Source: Actinocorallia sp. API 0066
Lineage (GTDB): Bacteria > Actinomycetota > Actinomycetes > Streptosporangiales > Streptosporangiaceae
Assembly (NCBI RefSeq): GCF_020991275.1
Contig: NZ_JAJLQY010000001.1
Location: forward strand, 434,001 to 498,000
DNA length: 64,000 nucleotides
Reading direction: 5' to 3'
Shown here: one piece after another, positions 37,297 to 45,505 of the stretch
How the letters are laid out: each line of letters starts with the position of its first letter
Position numbering within the stretch: position 1 is the first letter of the stretch
Made by a program: the position numbers and the translations under genes
The notes under the pieces: generated by a model
What the model was told of the DNA's origin: nothing
What the model saw: only the letters and a program-made list of their open reading frames with translations
The model's database searches: none

Positions 37297-38385
37297 CTAG
37301 CCGCGCGGCGCCTGCGCCGGGACGGTGCCCGCCGGTACCGTCTGGGCGGCCAGCATCGTGAGGACGGCGTGGGGTCCGTCGCCCGAGGCCCGGCGCTGCC
37401 GGTCGGCGCCGGTGCCGTGGTCGCGCAGGAACCGCCACAGCCGCCGCGCCTCGGGCAGGTCGCCGGTGTCGGCGAGCGCGGGCCGGACGGCCCCCAGCAG
37501 CGTCGAGACGGCCTCGGCGGCCCGGATCCGGCGGCCGCGCCGCAGGTCGAGCGCGAAGCCCGACATGCCGTAACGGGCCGCCGTCCACAGGGCGGCGGAG
37601 CCGAGCTGCGGGTCCACCGGACCCGCCTCCCGGCCCCCGGCCAGCAGCCCCAGGGCGACCCGCACCAGGGCCCTGGTGAGCGCGGCCTGGAAAACGGCCT
37701 CGTCCAGGGTGCCCGCCGTGTCGGCGACGCGCACCTCGACCCCGGGGCCGTCGGGCGAGGGGCGGGCCGCCCAGAACGTCTGTGTGGGGTCGGTGAGGAC
37801 GCCGCAGTCCACCAGCCGGTCCACCTTGCGGTCGTGCTCGGTCGCCGAGCCCAGGTGCGGCGGGAGCCCGCCGCCCGGGAACCGGGACAGCAGGACCGTC
37901 CGCCAACTCCCGTAGCCGGTGTCGGAACCCCTGTCGTAAGGCGAGTTCACCGAGAGGGAGAGCAGGGACGGCAGCCAGGGGACGAGGTGGTTGACGACGG
38001 CCACGGCGGTGTCCCTGTCCGGTACGTTCACGCGCACCCGGCATCCGCAGACGTGATGGTCGGCCGCCAGCGCGGCGTAGGGCCCCGCGCTCCGGGCCGG
38101 TCTGGGCGGATCGAGGCAGGGCAGCACGGGGGTGCCCGCCGCGACGAGCCGTAGGCCCTCCCGCTCGGCGGCGGCCGCCAGGCGGCGCCGTGACTCCGCG
38201 AGCGACCTGCGCAGCGCGCCGAGGCCCGGGGCGGAGGCCGTGGCCACCACCCGTCCCCGCCGCACCGTGCCGCCGGCGTCCGCGAGCGCGTGCGGCACCT
38301 GCGCCGCCGCACCGCCCGAGGCGGCGTCGACGAGCAGGAACTCCTCCTCGACGGCGACGGCGGGCCCCGCTTCGATGACCGACAT
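37297..38385 (-). CDS. Carboxylate-amine ligase of the GCS2/YbdK family
   Basis: The 362-residue protein begins MSVIEAGPAVAVEEEFLLVD, the usual N terminus of YbdK/GCS2 ATP-dependent carboxylate-amine ligases. It has a conserved CGCRVRVNVPDRD segment and NSPYDRGSDTGYGSWRTVLL. The best studied activity in the family is weak glutamate-cysteine ligase; the true substrate here is open. ATG 38385 fits an AGGG site; GTG 38394 would add three residues. It is divergent from the kinase gene. Confidence 0.88.
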   Translation of the reverse strand: MSVIEAGPAVAVEEEFLLVDAASGGAAAQVPHALADAGGTVRRGRVVATASAPGLGALRRSLAESRRRLAAAAEREGLRLVAAGTPVLPCLDPPRPARSAGPYAALAADHHVCGCRVRVNVPDRDTAVAVVNHLVPWLPSLLSLSVNSPYDRGSDTGYGSWRTVLLSRFPGGGLPPHLGSATEHDRKVDRLVDCGVLTDPTQTFWAARPSPDGPGVEVRVADTAGTLDEAVFQAALTRALVRVALGLLAGGREAGPVDPQLGSAALWTAARYGMSGFALDLRRGRRIRAAEAVSTLLGAVRPALADTGDLPEARRLWRFLRDHGTGADRQRRASGDGPHAVLTMLAAQTVPAGTVPAQAPRG

Positions 38386-38624
38386 ATCCGGCACCCTGCC
38401 CGGCCCGCGCCGCCGGAAAACCGGTGGGGGCTCCCGTGCGCCCTTCCTTGTTGATCCCCTCTTGCCGTAGGGAGATTTGTGGAATTTGGCATAGTTCCTG
38501 GGCTTATGCGTCCCATGTCGGGTGAGGCGTTTGTCCCGACGCTCCGGGCAGACCGGTACATCGTGCTCAGGCGCGGGTGTTTCGTATGACGGATGCTGGT
38601 TTCGGTCGAAAGGAGACCGGAACC

Positions 38625-39473
38625 ATGGACGACGGCTGGAGTGTGCCGGGCTACACCACCCTTGAGACGCTGGGGGAGGGCGCCCACGGGCGGGTCGTGG
38701 CGGCGGTGCGCGAGCGCGACGGACGCCACGCCGCCGTCAAGTACCTGACCGACCCCGACCAGCGGCCCGCCTTCGCCGCGGAGGCCGGGCACCTGTCGTC
38801 GCTCCGCTCCCGGCACGTCGTCGGGCTCCTGGACTACGTCGAGGCGGACCGCGGCGCGGCGCTCGTCATGGACCACGTCCCCGGACGCACCCTGAAGTCC
38901 CTGCTGGCGGGATGCGGAAGCCTGCCCGGCGAGGCCGCCCTCCTCGTCTTCCGGGGCGCCCTGCGCGCGCTGGAGGACGCGCACCGGGCCGGGATCGTCC
39001 ACCGCGACCTCAAGCCCGGCAACCTCCTTGTCACCGATCGCGGCGACGTCACCCTCATCGACTTCGGTATCGCCGTCACCGAGGGCGCCGAGACCGCCCC
39101 GATCGGTACGCCCGCTTACATGCCGCCCGAACAGTGGCAGGCGCTTCCCGCCGCACCCTCCTGGGACCTGTACGCCGCGACCGCCGTCCTCTTCGAGTGC
39201 CTCACCGGCGTCCGCCCCTACCCGGCCCGCTACCTCGCCCAACTGGCCGCCCAGCACCTGCACAGCCCCGTCCCGTACGCGGACGTGCCCGGCCCGTTCC
39301 AGCCGCTCGTCGCGGCGGGGCTGGCCAAGGAGCCGCAGGCTCGCCCGCACTCGGCCGCCGCGTTCCTGCGCGCCCTCGACCTCACCGCGCGCCGCGCCTA
39401 CGGCCGCGCCTGGCAGCGGCGCGCCCGCGTCGCGCTCGCCACGGCGCCGCCCGCGTTCGCCCTCGCCGCCTGA
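38625..39473 (+). CDS. Soluble Ser/Thr protein kinase
   Basis: The 282-residue eukaryotic-like kinase has the Gly-rich loop (LGEGAHGRVV), catalytic Lys in HAAVKYL, the HRDLKPGN catalytic loop, the metal-binding DFG (LIDFGIAV) and MPPEQ in place of APE. Unlike PknA/B-type kinases it has no juxtamembrane helix or PASTA sensor; only a weakly hydrophobic tail (VALATAPPAFALAA) follows the kinase fold. It is therefore probably cytosolic or peripherally bound. AAAGGAG precedes ATG 38625. Confidence 0.88.
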   Translation: MDDGWSVPGYTTLETLGEGAHGRVVAAVRERDGRHAAVKYLTDPDQRPAFAAEAGHLSSLRSRHVVGLLDYVEADRGAALVMDHVPGRTLKSLLAGCGSLPGEAALLVFRGALRALEDAHRAGIVHRDLKPGNLLVTDRGDVTLIDFGIAVTEGAETAPIGTPAYMPPEQWQALPAAPSWDLYAATAVLFECLTGVRPYPARYLAQLAAQHLHSPVPYADVPGPFQPLVAAGLAKEPQARPHSAAAFLRALDLTARRAYGRAWQRRARVALATAPPAFALAA

Positions 39474-39704
39474 CCCTCCCGCCTCGCTCGGGGCGGCCCC
39501 GGCCCACCGGGGTTCGCCACGCCGGGCCGTCGGCCGCGCCCGGGGCGAGCGGCGGGCGGCTCGGGGGCACGAACATCGACGCCCTGCGGGGGAGTTCTCC
39601 TGGAATGTTCGGGTAGGGCCCTGCGGGAACATGACGCGTCCGGCGGTGGTTGCACCCGGCATGTGCCGGACCGCCGCGGAACCGGCTGAGGGAAGGAGAC
39701 GGCG

Positions 39705-40079
39705 ATGGCCACGGTCGAGCTGACCAAGGAGACGTTCGAGGAGGCGTTCGGCCGGGAGGGGCTGGTGCTCGTCGACTTCTGGGCGAGCTGGTGCGGCCCG
39801 TGCCGCAGCTTCGCGCCGATCTACGAGCGGGTCTCCGAGGAGCACCCCGACGCGATCTTCGGCAAGGTCGACACCGAGGACCAGCGGGAGCTCGCCGCCG
39901 CGTTCGAGATCACGTCGATCCCGACCCTCGTCGTGGCCCGCGACGGCATCATCCTCTACGCGGAGCCCGGCGCCCTGCCCGAGCCCGCCCTGAAGGAACT
40001 CGTCGGCAAGGCCCTCGAACTCGACATGGACGACGTGCGCACCCAGATCGCGGCCCGCCAGGCCGCCCAGAACGACTGA
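39705..40079 (+). CDS. Thioredoxin
   Basis: The 124-residue protein has the canonical active site FWASWCGPCRSF and the cis-proline region ITSIPTLVVARDG. It is a cytoplasmic disulfide reductase and lacks any signal. The C-terminal extension (about 15 residues past the fold) is slightly longer than usual. GGAAGGAG precedes the ATG. It is followed by the sirtuin gene on the same strand. Confidence 0.93.
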   Translation: MATVELTKETFEEAFGREGLVLVDFWASWCGPCRSFAPIYERVSEEHPDAIFGKVDTEDQRELAAAFEITSIPTLVVARDGIILYAEPGALPEPALKELVGKALELDMDDVRTQIAARQAAQND

Positions 40080-40253
40080 CCGGCGCGGGCCGACGCGGAC
40101 GTGGGCCGGGCATCGAGTTCCGTGCGGCACCATGAGGGAGTGGTACGGACAGGGCACGCGTTTGATGGGCGCGGCCACCCCCGCGCCGGTGTCGGGCGCT
40201 CCCGACGGAGTCCGGAGTTGAACGACACACGCCTCGGGGCCCGGTCGGACACG

Positions 40254-41081
40254 GTGGGGGACGAGGTGGACGCCGCGCTGCTCGCCGACCTCGTCGCCGA
40301 CGGCGAGGTCGTGGTGCTGAGCGGCGCCGGGATGTCCACGGAATCGGGGATCCCGGACTACCGGGGCGAGACGGGACGCTCCCGGCCGTCGTCGCCGATG
40401 ACGTACCAGACCTTCACCGGCAGCGCCGAGGCGCGGCGGCGGTACTGGGCGCGCAGCCACCTCGGGTGGCGGCGGATGCGCGGCGCCGCGCCCAACGACG
40501 GCCACCGTGCCGTCGCCGAGCTGGAGCGGCGCGGCCTCGTCGCGGCCGTGATCACCCAGAACGTCGACGGGTTGCACCAGGCCGCCGGGTCGCGGCGGGT
40601 CGTGGAGCTGCACGGCTCGCTCGACCGTGTCGTGTGCCTCGGGTGCGGCGCGCGCACCTCCCGCGCGCTGCTCGACGCCCGCCTGCGCGCCGTGAACCCC
40701 TCCTGGGAGGCGCGGCCCGGCCTGGTCAACCCCGACGGCGACGTGTCGCTCACCGACGCTGAGACGGCCTCCTTCACCCCCGTGGACTGCGCCTCCTGCG
40801 CGGGCGTGCTCAAACCCGACGTGATCTTCTTCGGCGAGACGGTGCCCCGCCCCCGCGTCGAGGAGTGCTACGCCCTCACCGAACGCGCGGGCGCCCTGCT
40901 GGTCCTCGGTTCCTCCCTCACCGTCCACTCCGGCCGCCGCTTCGTCCGCCACGCCGCCGCCCACCACATCCCCGTACTCATCATCAACCGCGGCCCCACC
41001 CGCTCCGACCCCGACGCCCTCTGCCGCCTCGACGCCCCCCTGGGCCCCACCCTCCAAACCCTCCTCGCCACCCTCCCCTGA
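40254..41081 (+). CDS. Sir2-family NAD-dependent protein deacylase
   Basis: The protein (275 residues from GTG 40254) has the NAD-binding GAGMSTESGIPDYRG, catalytic-loop ITQNVDGLHQAAG with His in VELHGSL, two zinc-ligand pairs (CLGCG and CASC), FFGE and the GSSLTVHSG cofactor motif. It removes acyl groups from lysines. The start is uncertain: TTG 40218, GTG 40254 and GTG 40266 are in frame. The family N terminus is close to the last two. Confidence 0.9.
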   Translation: MGDEVDAALLADLVADGEVVVLSGAGMSTESGIPDYRGETGRSRPSSPMTYQTFTGSAEARRRYWARSHLGWRRMRGAAPNDGHRAVAELERRGLVAAVITQNVDGLHQAAGSRRVVELHGSLDRVVCLGCGARTSRALLDARLRAVNPSWEARPGLVNPDGDVSLTDAETASFTPVDCASCAGVLKPDVIFFGETVPRPRVEECYALTERAGALLVLGSSLTVHSGRRFVRHAAAHHIPVLIINRGPTRSDPDALCRLDAPLGPTLQTLLATLP

Positions 41082-41094
41082 CCCGGTTCGCCCG

Positions 41095-41159
41095 AGCCCC
41101 CGCTCACACTCCCCGCCTCCACGGGTGTCCGTGTGCTTGAGGGCGGGTGGGGCTTCTTT
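41095..41159 (+). terminator. Probable terminator after the sirtuin gene
   Basis: AGCCCC (41095-41100) pairs with GGGGCT (41149-41154), and an interior near-complementary pair (CCCGCCTC with GAGGGCGGG) lengthens the stem. It is followed by TCTTTG. Confidence 0.45.
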
Positions 41160-41228
41160 GGGGTGAAGGGTGGTGCTTTGTGGGTGGGGTGAGGGTTTTG
41201 GGGGTGGGGAAAAGAGGGGTTCGTTGGT

Positions 41229-41240
41229 TAGGCTGCGCGG
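41229..41240 (+). promoter_or_regulatory. -10 box for a leaderless transcript
   Basis: TAGGCT at 41229-41234 lies six bases before GTG 41241, with no Shine-Dalgarno sequence between. This matches the TANNNT-N6/7-start arrangement of actinobacterial leaderless genes. Confidence 0.5.
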
Positions 41241-41705
41241 GTGCGGATTGTGACGGTGGGCGGCGACGACGTCGGGTTCTTCGCGGTCGGACAGGAGGCC
41301 GTGGGGATCATCGCCTTCGGCCAGCTCGCCACCGGGGTGGTGGCGGTCGGGCAGCTCGCCACCGGCTTTCTGGCGATCGGGCAGGTGGCGCGCGGGGTGA
41401 TCGCCGTCGGGCAGCTCGCGGCGGGCATCATCGCCGTGGGCATGCTGAGCTTCGGCGCGCTGTGGGCCGTGGGCATGCTCTCGGTCGCGCCGTTCGGCGC
41501 GCCGTTCATCGCCTCCATCGGGCTGTTCGGGAAGGTGCACCCGGCGGCGCTGTTCGACCCGCGCGGCAGGCCGGTCTTCACCGGGCAGCTCCCGCCGTGG
41601 CGCGCCGTGATGGCGGGCCTCGGCACGCTCGTCCTGCTGGGCCTGTGGTGGTCGTTCGTCGGCTCCGACCTCATCCTGCCGCGGATCCCGCTGCCCGGAC
41701 TGTGA
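41241..41705 (+). CDS. Gly/Ala five-residue-periodic repeat protein with C-terminal membrane helix
   Basis: The 154-residue product has glycine at every fifth position from residue 12 to residue 72 (13 in a row) and alanine (Ser once) three residues after each. This gives alternating blocks such as GVVAV and GQLAT. The regularity suggests a stacked beta-solenoid or a tightly packed helix bundle. After the repeats comes a hydrophobic segment, a short linker (DPRGRPVFTG) and a final helix (MAGLGTLVLLGLWWSFVG). No family name is known to me. GTG 41241 seems leaderless. Confidence 0.75.
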   Translation: MRIVTVGGDDVGFFAVGQEAVGIIAFGQLATGVVAVGQLATGFLAIGQVARGVIAVGQLAAGIIAVGMLSFGALWAVGMLSVAPFGAPFIASIGLFGKVHPAALFDPRGRPVFTGQLPPWRAVMAGLGTLVLLGLWWSFVGSDLILPRIPLPGL

Positions 41706-41765
41706 CGCCGCGGCCCACCGCCGCCCTGTGGGACGGCGGCACGGCACCTCGCGGGCCGGAGCTCT

Positions 41766-41945
41766 TCAGGTGGGCGTCAGCAGGGTGGCGAGAACCGACA
41801 CCAGGACGAAGACCTGGAACAGGAAGAGGAACGCGCCGAGCAGGTTGACCGGCCAGGGGACGCGGGCCAGCAGCGACCTTCCACCCGGCGAGAAGGGATC
41901 CCGCTCGACCGGCGCGTACTGCGCGCGCACCTTCTTGGGGGACAT
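41766..41945 (-). CDS. Small single-helix membrane protein
   Basis: This 59-residue protein, MSPKKVRAQYAPVERDPFSP onward, has one C-terminal helix (NLLGAFLFLFQVFVLVSVLA). Its ATG overlaps the stop of the larger upstream gene (TGATG at 41943-41947), which argues for genuine translation and a functional link. Function is unknown. Confidence 0.68.
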   Translation of the reverse strand: MSPKKVRAQYAPVERDPFSPGGRSLLARVPWPVNLLGAFLFLFQVFVLVSVLATLLTPT

Positions 41946-42907
41946 CAGCCGACCTTCCGTTCCGGTGCCGGGGCGGGCACAAGCGCGAGGCCGGCCCTGC
42001 GCGCCTTCTCGATGCTGGCGCGCAGCGCCTCCTCGACGGCGCGCGCCTGTTCGGTGAGGCCGTCGATCTCGGCGACGGCGAGTTCGTCGCGGACGGTGCG
42101 GGCCAGCAGGTCGCGGTAGGCGTCGCCCTTGGCGGCGAGGCGCTGCACGACCTCCCACTGTTCGAGCGCGGCGTCGGCGGCCCGCACCTGGGCGGCGTAG
42201 GACTCCAGCGCGGAGATCCGCTCGCTGACCGAGGCGGTGGCCAGCCGCAGCACCTCACGCTGCGGCGCGAGCAGTTCGGCGACCCGTGGGTCGTTCGGGT
42301 CGGCGCCGCGGTGCTCGGCCGCGAGCCGGTCCAGTTCGAACAGCGTCTCGGCGATCTCCCAGACCTGGTGCGGGAGCGTGACGGCGTTGCGGATGTCGTC
42401 GAGCAGGCCCTCGGCCTGGGAGCGCGAGCCCAGCACCGCCGCGACCGCCTTGCGCGCGCGTTCGAGCAGCCTGCGGCGTTCGCCGCCGAGCTCCTGTGGC
42501 CGCAGGTAGCGGCCGTGGTGGAGGCGGGCGAGCCGTCCCGCCTCGCCCTCGCCGCACCGGCTCACCAGGAACGCGTAGACGACGGGCTGCAGCGCGAGCC
42601 CGGCGACGAGCGCGATCTCGGGGGCCACCGCGAACGCCGCGACGACGAGCACCTGCGCGGCGAGCGCCGCGTTGCGCACACGGGTGGAGTACAGCGTGCC
42701 GACCAGCGCCGGCAGGTACGTCCACAGTGGCGCCTGCCAGAGCGCGAACACGAAGTCCCGTGGCCGCCGCCCGCCCAGCGGCAGCCCGGGAACCGGCCCG
42801 GAGCCGGGGTGCAGTACCGACGGGTCGCGCTCCAGCGCCCGCCGCACGTCCTCCGGCAGCCGGGGATCGACGACGGGCGCCGTGACGACCGCCATGGGTT
42901 CGTTCAT
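41945..42907 (-). CDS. Membrane protein with cytoplasmic coiled-coil region, function unknown
   Basis: The 320-residue protein has two adjacent hydrophobic helices (about residues 80-120) framed by a Pro-rich N terminus and a long helical, charge-rich C-terminal half (SERISALESYAAQVRAADAA and similar) likely to form a coiled coil. GGAGGTGGGT precedes ATG 42907. The last base of its TGA is the first base of the next ATG, so the small membrane protein is its coupled partner. No family is recognised. Confidence 0.75.
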   Translation of the reverse strand: MNEPMAVVTAPVVDPRLPEDVRRALERDPSVLHPGSGPVPGLPLGGRRPRDFVFALWQAPLWTYLPALVGTLYSTRVRNAALAAQVLVVAAFAVAPEIALVAGLALQPVVYAFLVSRCGEGEAGRLARLHHGRYLRPQELGGERRRLLERARKAVAAVLGSRSQAEGLLDDIRNAVTLPHQVWEIAETLFELDRLAAEHRGADPNDPRVAELLAPQREVLRLATASVSERISALESYAAQVRAADAALEQWEVVQRLAAKGDAYRDLLARTVRDELAVAEIDGLTEQARAVEEALRASIEKARRAGLALVPAPAPERKVG

Positions 42908-43007
42908 GACCCACCTCCCGCTGCGTTTTTACCATCGGGCGGCGACATCCCGTCCGAGTTATCCACAGGGCAGAGCATGACGAACCACGCGAAAATCCGA
43001 CAGTCCC

Positions 43008-43919
43008 CTACGAAACCAAATTCTTGAGGAACGCGCGGGTGCGGGCGGCGTCCGGGCCGCCGAGGAACGGCGCGGCGCCGAAGTCGGTGACGCCCGCCTT
43101 GCGCAGCTCGTCGATCTGGGCGGCGACGGCGTCCTCGTCGCCGACGACGGCGAGCCCGCCCGGCCCCGCGACGCCCTCGCGGTCCATCATCGCCCGGTAG
43201 GACGGCAGGGTCCCGTAGACCTCGAAGATCTGGTCGGCCCTGGCCCGCGCCGCCTCGACGTCGGAGGTGACGCCGACGGGCAGGACGCACACGACGCGCG
43301 GCGCGGGCCGTCCGGCGGCGGCCGCGGCGGCGGTGATGGTCGGCGCGATGTGGTCGCGCACGGTCTTCGGCCCCGTCATCCACAGGACGGTGCCGTCGGC
43401 GCGCTCCCCGGCGAGCCTGAGCATCCGGGGGCCGAGCGCGGCCACCACGACCGGCACCGGGGCGACGCCCTCGACGCCCAGCCCGATCTCGGCCTTGACC
43501 GTCTCGCCCTGCACCGAAGCGTGCTCGCCGTGCAGCAGCGGGACGAGCGCCGACAGGTACTCCTCCATGTGCTGGGCGGGCCGGTCGAAGGGGTAGCCGA
43601 ACATGCCCTCGATGACGACCTTGTGCGACAGGCCCACGCCGAGCGTCAGCCGCCCCCGCCCGATGGCCTGCGCGACGGTCAGCGCCTGCTGGGCGAGCGC
43701 CGCGGGGTGCCGGGGGTAGGTCGGCACGACGGCGGTGCCCAGCTCGATGCCAGGCACCGCGCCGCCCGCGACGGCGAGCGCGGTGAGCGCGTCGAGCCCG
43801 AAGATGTGGCTGAGCCAGGCGCTGGCGAACCCGTCGTCCGCCGCGGCACGGACGTCGTCCGTGAGCTTGCGCAGCGCGTCCGGCCCGCCGGGGTCCATGA
43901 GCGAGATCCCGATCTTCAT
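43008..43919 (-). CDS. LLM-class (probably F420-dependent) oxidoreductase
   Basis: The 303-residue bacterial-luciferase-like TIM-barrel protein has MKIGISLMDPGGPDALRKLT, ELGTAVVPTYPRHPAALAQQ and GRGRLTLGVGLSHK, as in actinobacterial TIGR03564-type F420 oxidoreductases. Cofactor assignment is by family; the substrate is unknown. GAGGAGG lies just before ATG 43919. It is monocistronic. Confidence 0.85.
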   Translation of the reverse strand: MKIGISLMDPGGPDALRKLTDDVRAAADDGFASAWLSHIFGLDALTALAVAGGAVPGIELGTAVVPTYPRHPAALAQQALTVAQAIGRGRLTLGVGLSHKVVIEGMFGYPFDRPAQHMEEYLSALVPLLHGEHASVQGETVKAEIGLGVEGVAPVPVVVAALGPRMLRLAGERADGTVLWMTGPKTVRDHIAPTITAAAAAAGRPAPRVVCVLPVGVTSDVEAARARADQIFEVYGTLPSYRAMMDREGVAGPGGLAVVGDEDAVAAQIDELRKAGVTDFGAAPFLGGPDAARTRAFLKNLVS

Positions 43920-44068
43920 GCTTCCTCCTCGATCGCGGCGTCAGTCACCGACCTCCCCATGATCGCCCGTAGCCGTCCGCGCGGAACCGGCGGCCGCGAC
44001 GGGGTGGGGATCGCGTCGGCTCAGGAGCGGCAACCCCGGGGAGACGGGCTGCCTTCCCAGATCGGGAA

Positions 44069-44084
44069 TGTGATGTGTGTCACA
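44069..44084. promoter_or_regulatory. CRP-type operator upstream of the sigma-factor/ABC operon
   Basis: TGTGATGTGTGTCACA has the exact TGTGA-N6-TCACA form bound by CRP-family regulators, including actinobacterial Crp. It is 40 bp upstream of the ATG at 44124, a position overlapping or just upstream of the likely promoter. It suggests cAMP-linked control of the operon. Confidence 0.65.
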
Positions 44085-44123
44085 GTGAAATCCGACAGAG
44101 GCATCCGCTGCGACAGTCAGGAC

Positions 44124-44684
44124 ATGAAAGCCGAACCCCCCGAGGACGCGGCGCTTCTCCGCGCCGTGGCGGGCGGCGACGAGGCGGCGCTCCGGCTCCT
44201 GTACGAGCGGCACGCGACGTGGCTGTTCGTCAGGTTGCTGCGCCGCTGCAACGACGAGGACCTGGTGGCCGACGTCCTCCAGGACACCTTCGTCGCCGTC
44301 TGGCGCGGTGCCGCGCGGTGGCGCGGCGACGGCGAGGCGGCCGCGTGGATCTGGGGGATCGCGGTACGGAGGCTGGTGTCGCGCCTGCGCGGGGGCAGGG
44401 CGCCGAGCCCGGTGCCCGACGACCGCCTCGACCCGGCCGTCGCGCGCTCGGTGTCGGCTGAGGAGACGGTGCTGCTCGGCGTCGAGCACGGGGACCTCGG
44501 CGCCGCGCTGGCCCGGATGGCGCCGGAGTTGCGCGCCGTCGTCCAGGCGACCGTCCTGGACGGGCTGAGCACCCGCGAGGCGGCGGTCCTGCTCGGCCTG
44601 CCGCACGGCACCGTCAAGAGCCGGATGCGCAAGGCCAAGGAGCGGCTGCGGTGGGAGCTGGCGAACCCGGGGAGCACACGATGA
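44124..44684 (+). CDS. ECF-type RNA polymerase sigma factor
   Basis: The 186-residue protein has sigma-70 region 2 (ALRLLYERHATWLFVRLLRR, then DVLQDTFVAVWRGAARWRG) and region 4 (LSTREAAVLLGLPHGTVKSR) with no extra C-terminal domain. It directs transcription of its regulon, likely including its own operon. Its stop overlaps the start of the zinc-finger protein gene (ATGA at 44681-44684), the classical sigma/anti-sigma arrangement. A CRP-type palindrome lies upstream. Confidence 0.92.
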   Translation: MKAEPPEDAALLRAVAGGDEAALRLLYERHATWLFVRLLRRCNDEDLVADVLQDTFVAVWRGAARWRGDGEAAAWIWGIAVRRLVSRLRGGRAPSPVPDDRLDPAVARSVSAEETVLLGVEHGDLGAALARMAPELRAVVQATVLDGLSTREAAVLLGLPHGTVKSRMRKAKERLRWELANPGSTR

Positions 44685-45505
44685 ACGCGTGGCACGTGGA
44701 CGATGAACTGGTCGACCGGTACCTACGCGGCGCCGTCACGATGGGCCTCGCGGCGTCGGTGGAGGCCCACGTCACAGGATGCGAGGAGTGCCGTCTCAGG
44801 GTCGGCGCTCGGGTGCCGCCGCAGGTGGCGGCCCGTGTCCTGGCCACATGGGACGACGTGCGGGAGCGGGTGGAGGTGCCGCGGCCGCCATGGGCCGTGC
44901 GGATCCTGCGCGGGGCGGGACTGGGTGAGGCGTCCGCTGTTGTGCTCGGCGCGGCCCGTTCGATGAGCACCGCCTGGACGGCCGCCAGCGCCGTCGTCCT
45001 CGCCTTCGCCGCTCTCGCGGTGATGACGGGCACGGACGAGGGACGTGCCCTGTACCTCGTGGTGGCGCCGCTGGTCCCTGTCGTCGGGGTGGCCATGGCC
45101 TTCGGCCCCACGACCGATCCGCTTACCGAGATCACCCGTGCCGCGCCCTTCCCCGCCGCGCGGCTCGTCCTGCTGCGGGCGGCCGGGGTCGCTGTGACCA
45201 GCGTGCCTCCCGCCGTCGTGGTGGGGCTCCTGGTGCCGGGCTCGCTGCTCCTGGCCGTCGGATGGCTCCTGCCCGGCCTCGCGTTCGTCGTGGCCGTGCT
45301 CGCCGCTTCCACCTGGGTCGATCCGCGCCTCGCGGGCGCCGCCGTCTGCACCGCCTGGGCGTGCGCGGTGGGCGGCGCCGCCGGACGCGCCGAAGGCGTA
45401 CTCGTCCTGGTCGGGCTCGGCGTCCAGCCCCTGTACCTCGCGCTCGCGGTCCTCGCGGCGCTCGTCCTCGCCGTCCGCCTGGGCCGCGCGAAGGGAGACC
45501 TGTGA
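44681..45505 (+). CDS. Anti-sigma-type zinc-finger (ZAS) membrane protein
   Basis: The 274-residue protein has an N-terminal ZAS motif with exact spacing H5-x24-H30-x3-C34-x2-C37 (zf-HC2), then about 200 residues with six hydrophobic helices. ZAS proteins hold their cognate ECF sigma factor inactive; the sigma gene is immediately upstream and overlaps it. The helices resemble ABC-2 permease segments, so this may fuse sensing and transport. The stop overlaps the ATPase start (TGATG). Confidence 0.85.
   Translation: MNAWHVDDELVDRYLRGAVTMGLAASVEAHVTGCEECRLRVGARVPPQVAARVLATWDDVRERVEVPRPPWAVRILRGAGLGEASAVVLGAARSMSTAWTAASAVVLAFAALAVMTGTDEGRALYLVVAPLVPVVGVAMAFGPTTDPLTEITRAAPFPAARLVLLRAAGVAVTSVPPAVVVGLLVPGSLLLAVGWLLPGLAFVVAVLAASTWVDPRLAGAAVCTAWACAVGGAAGRAEGVLVLVGLGVQPLYLALAVLAALVLAVRLGRAKGDL

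Noticed and set aside
38028-41747. 1239-residue minus-strand open frame
   Set aside because: It crosses the kinase, thioredoxin, sirtuin and repeat-protein genes antisense; those genes have conserved motifs and ribosome sites.
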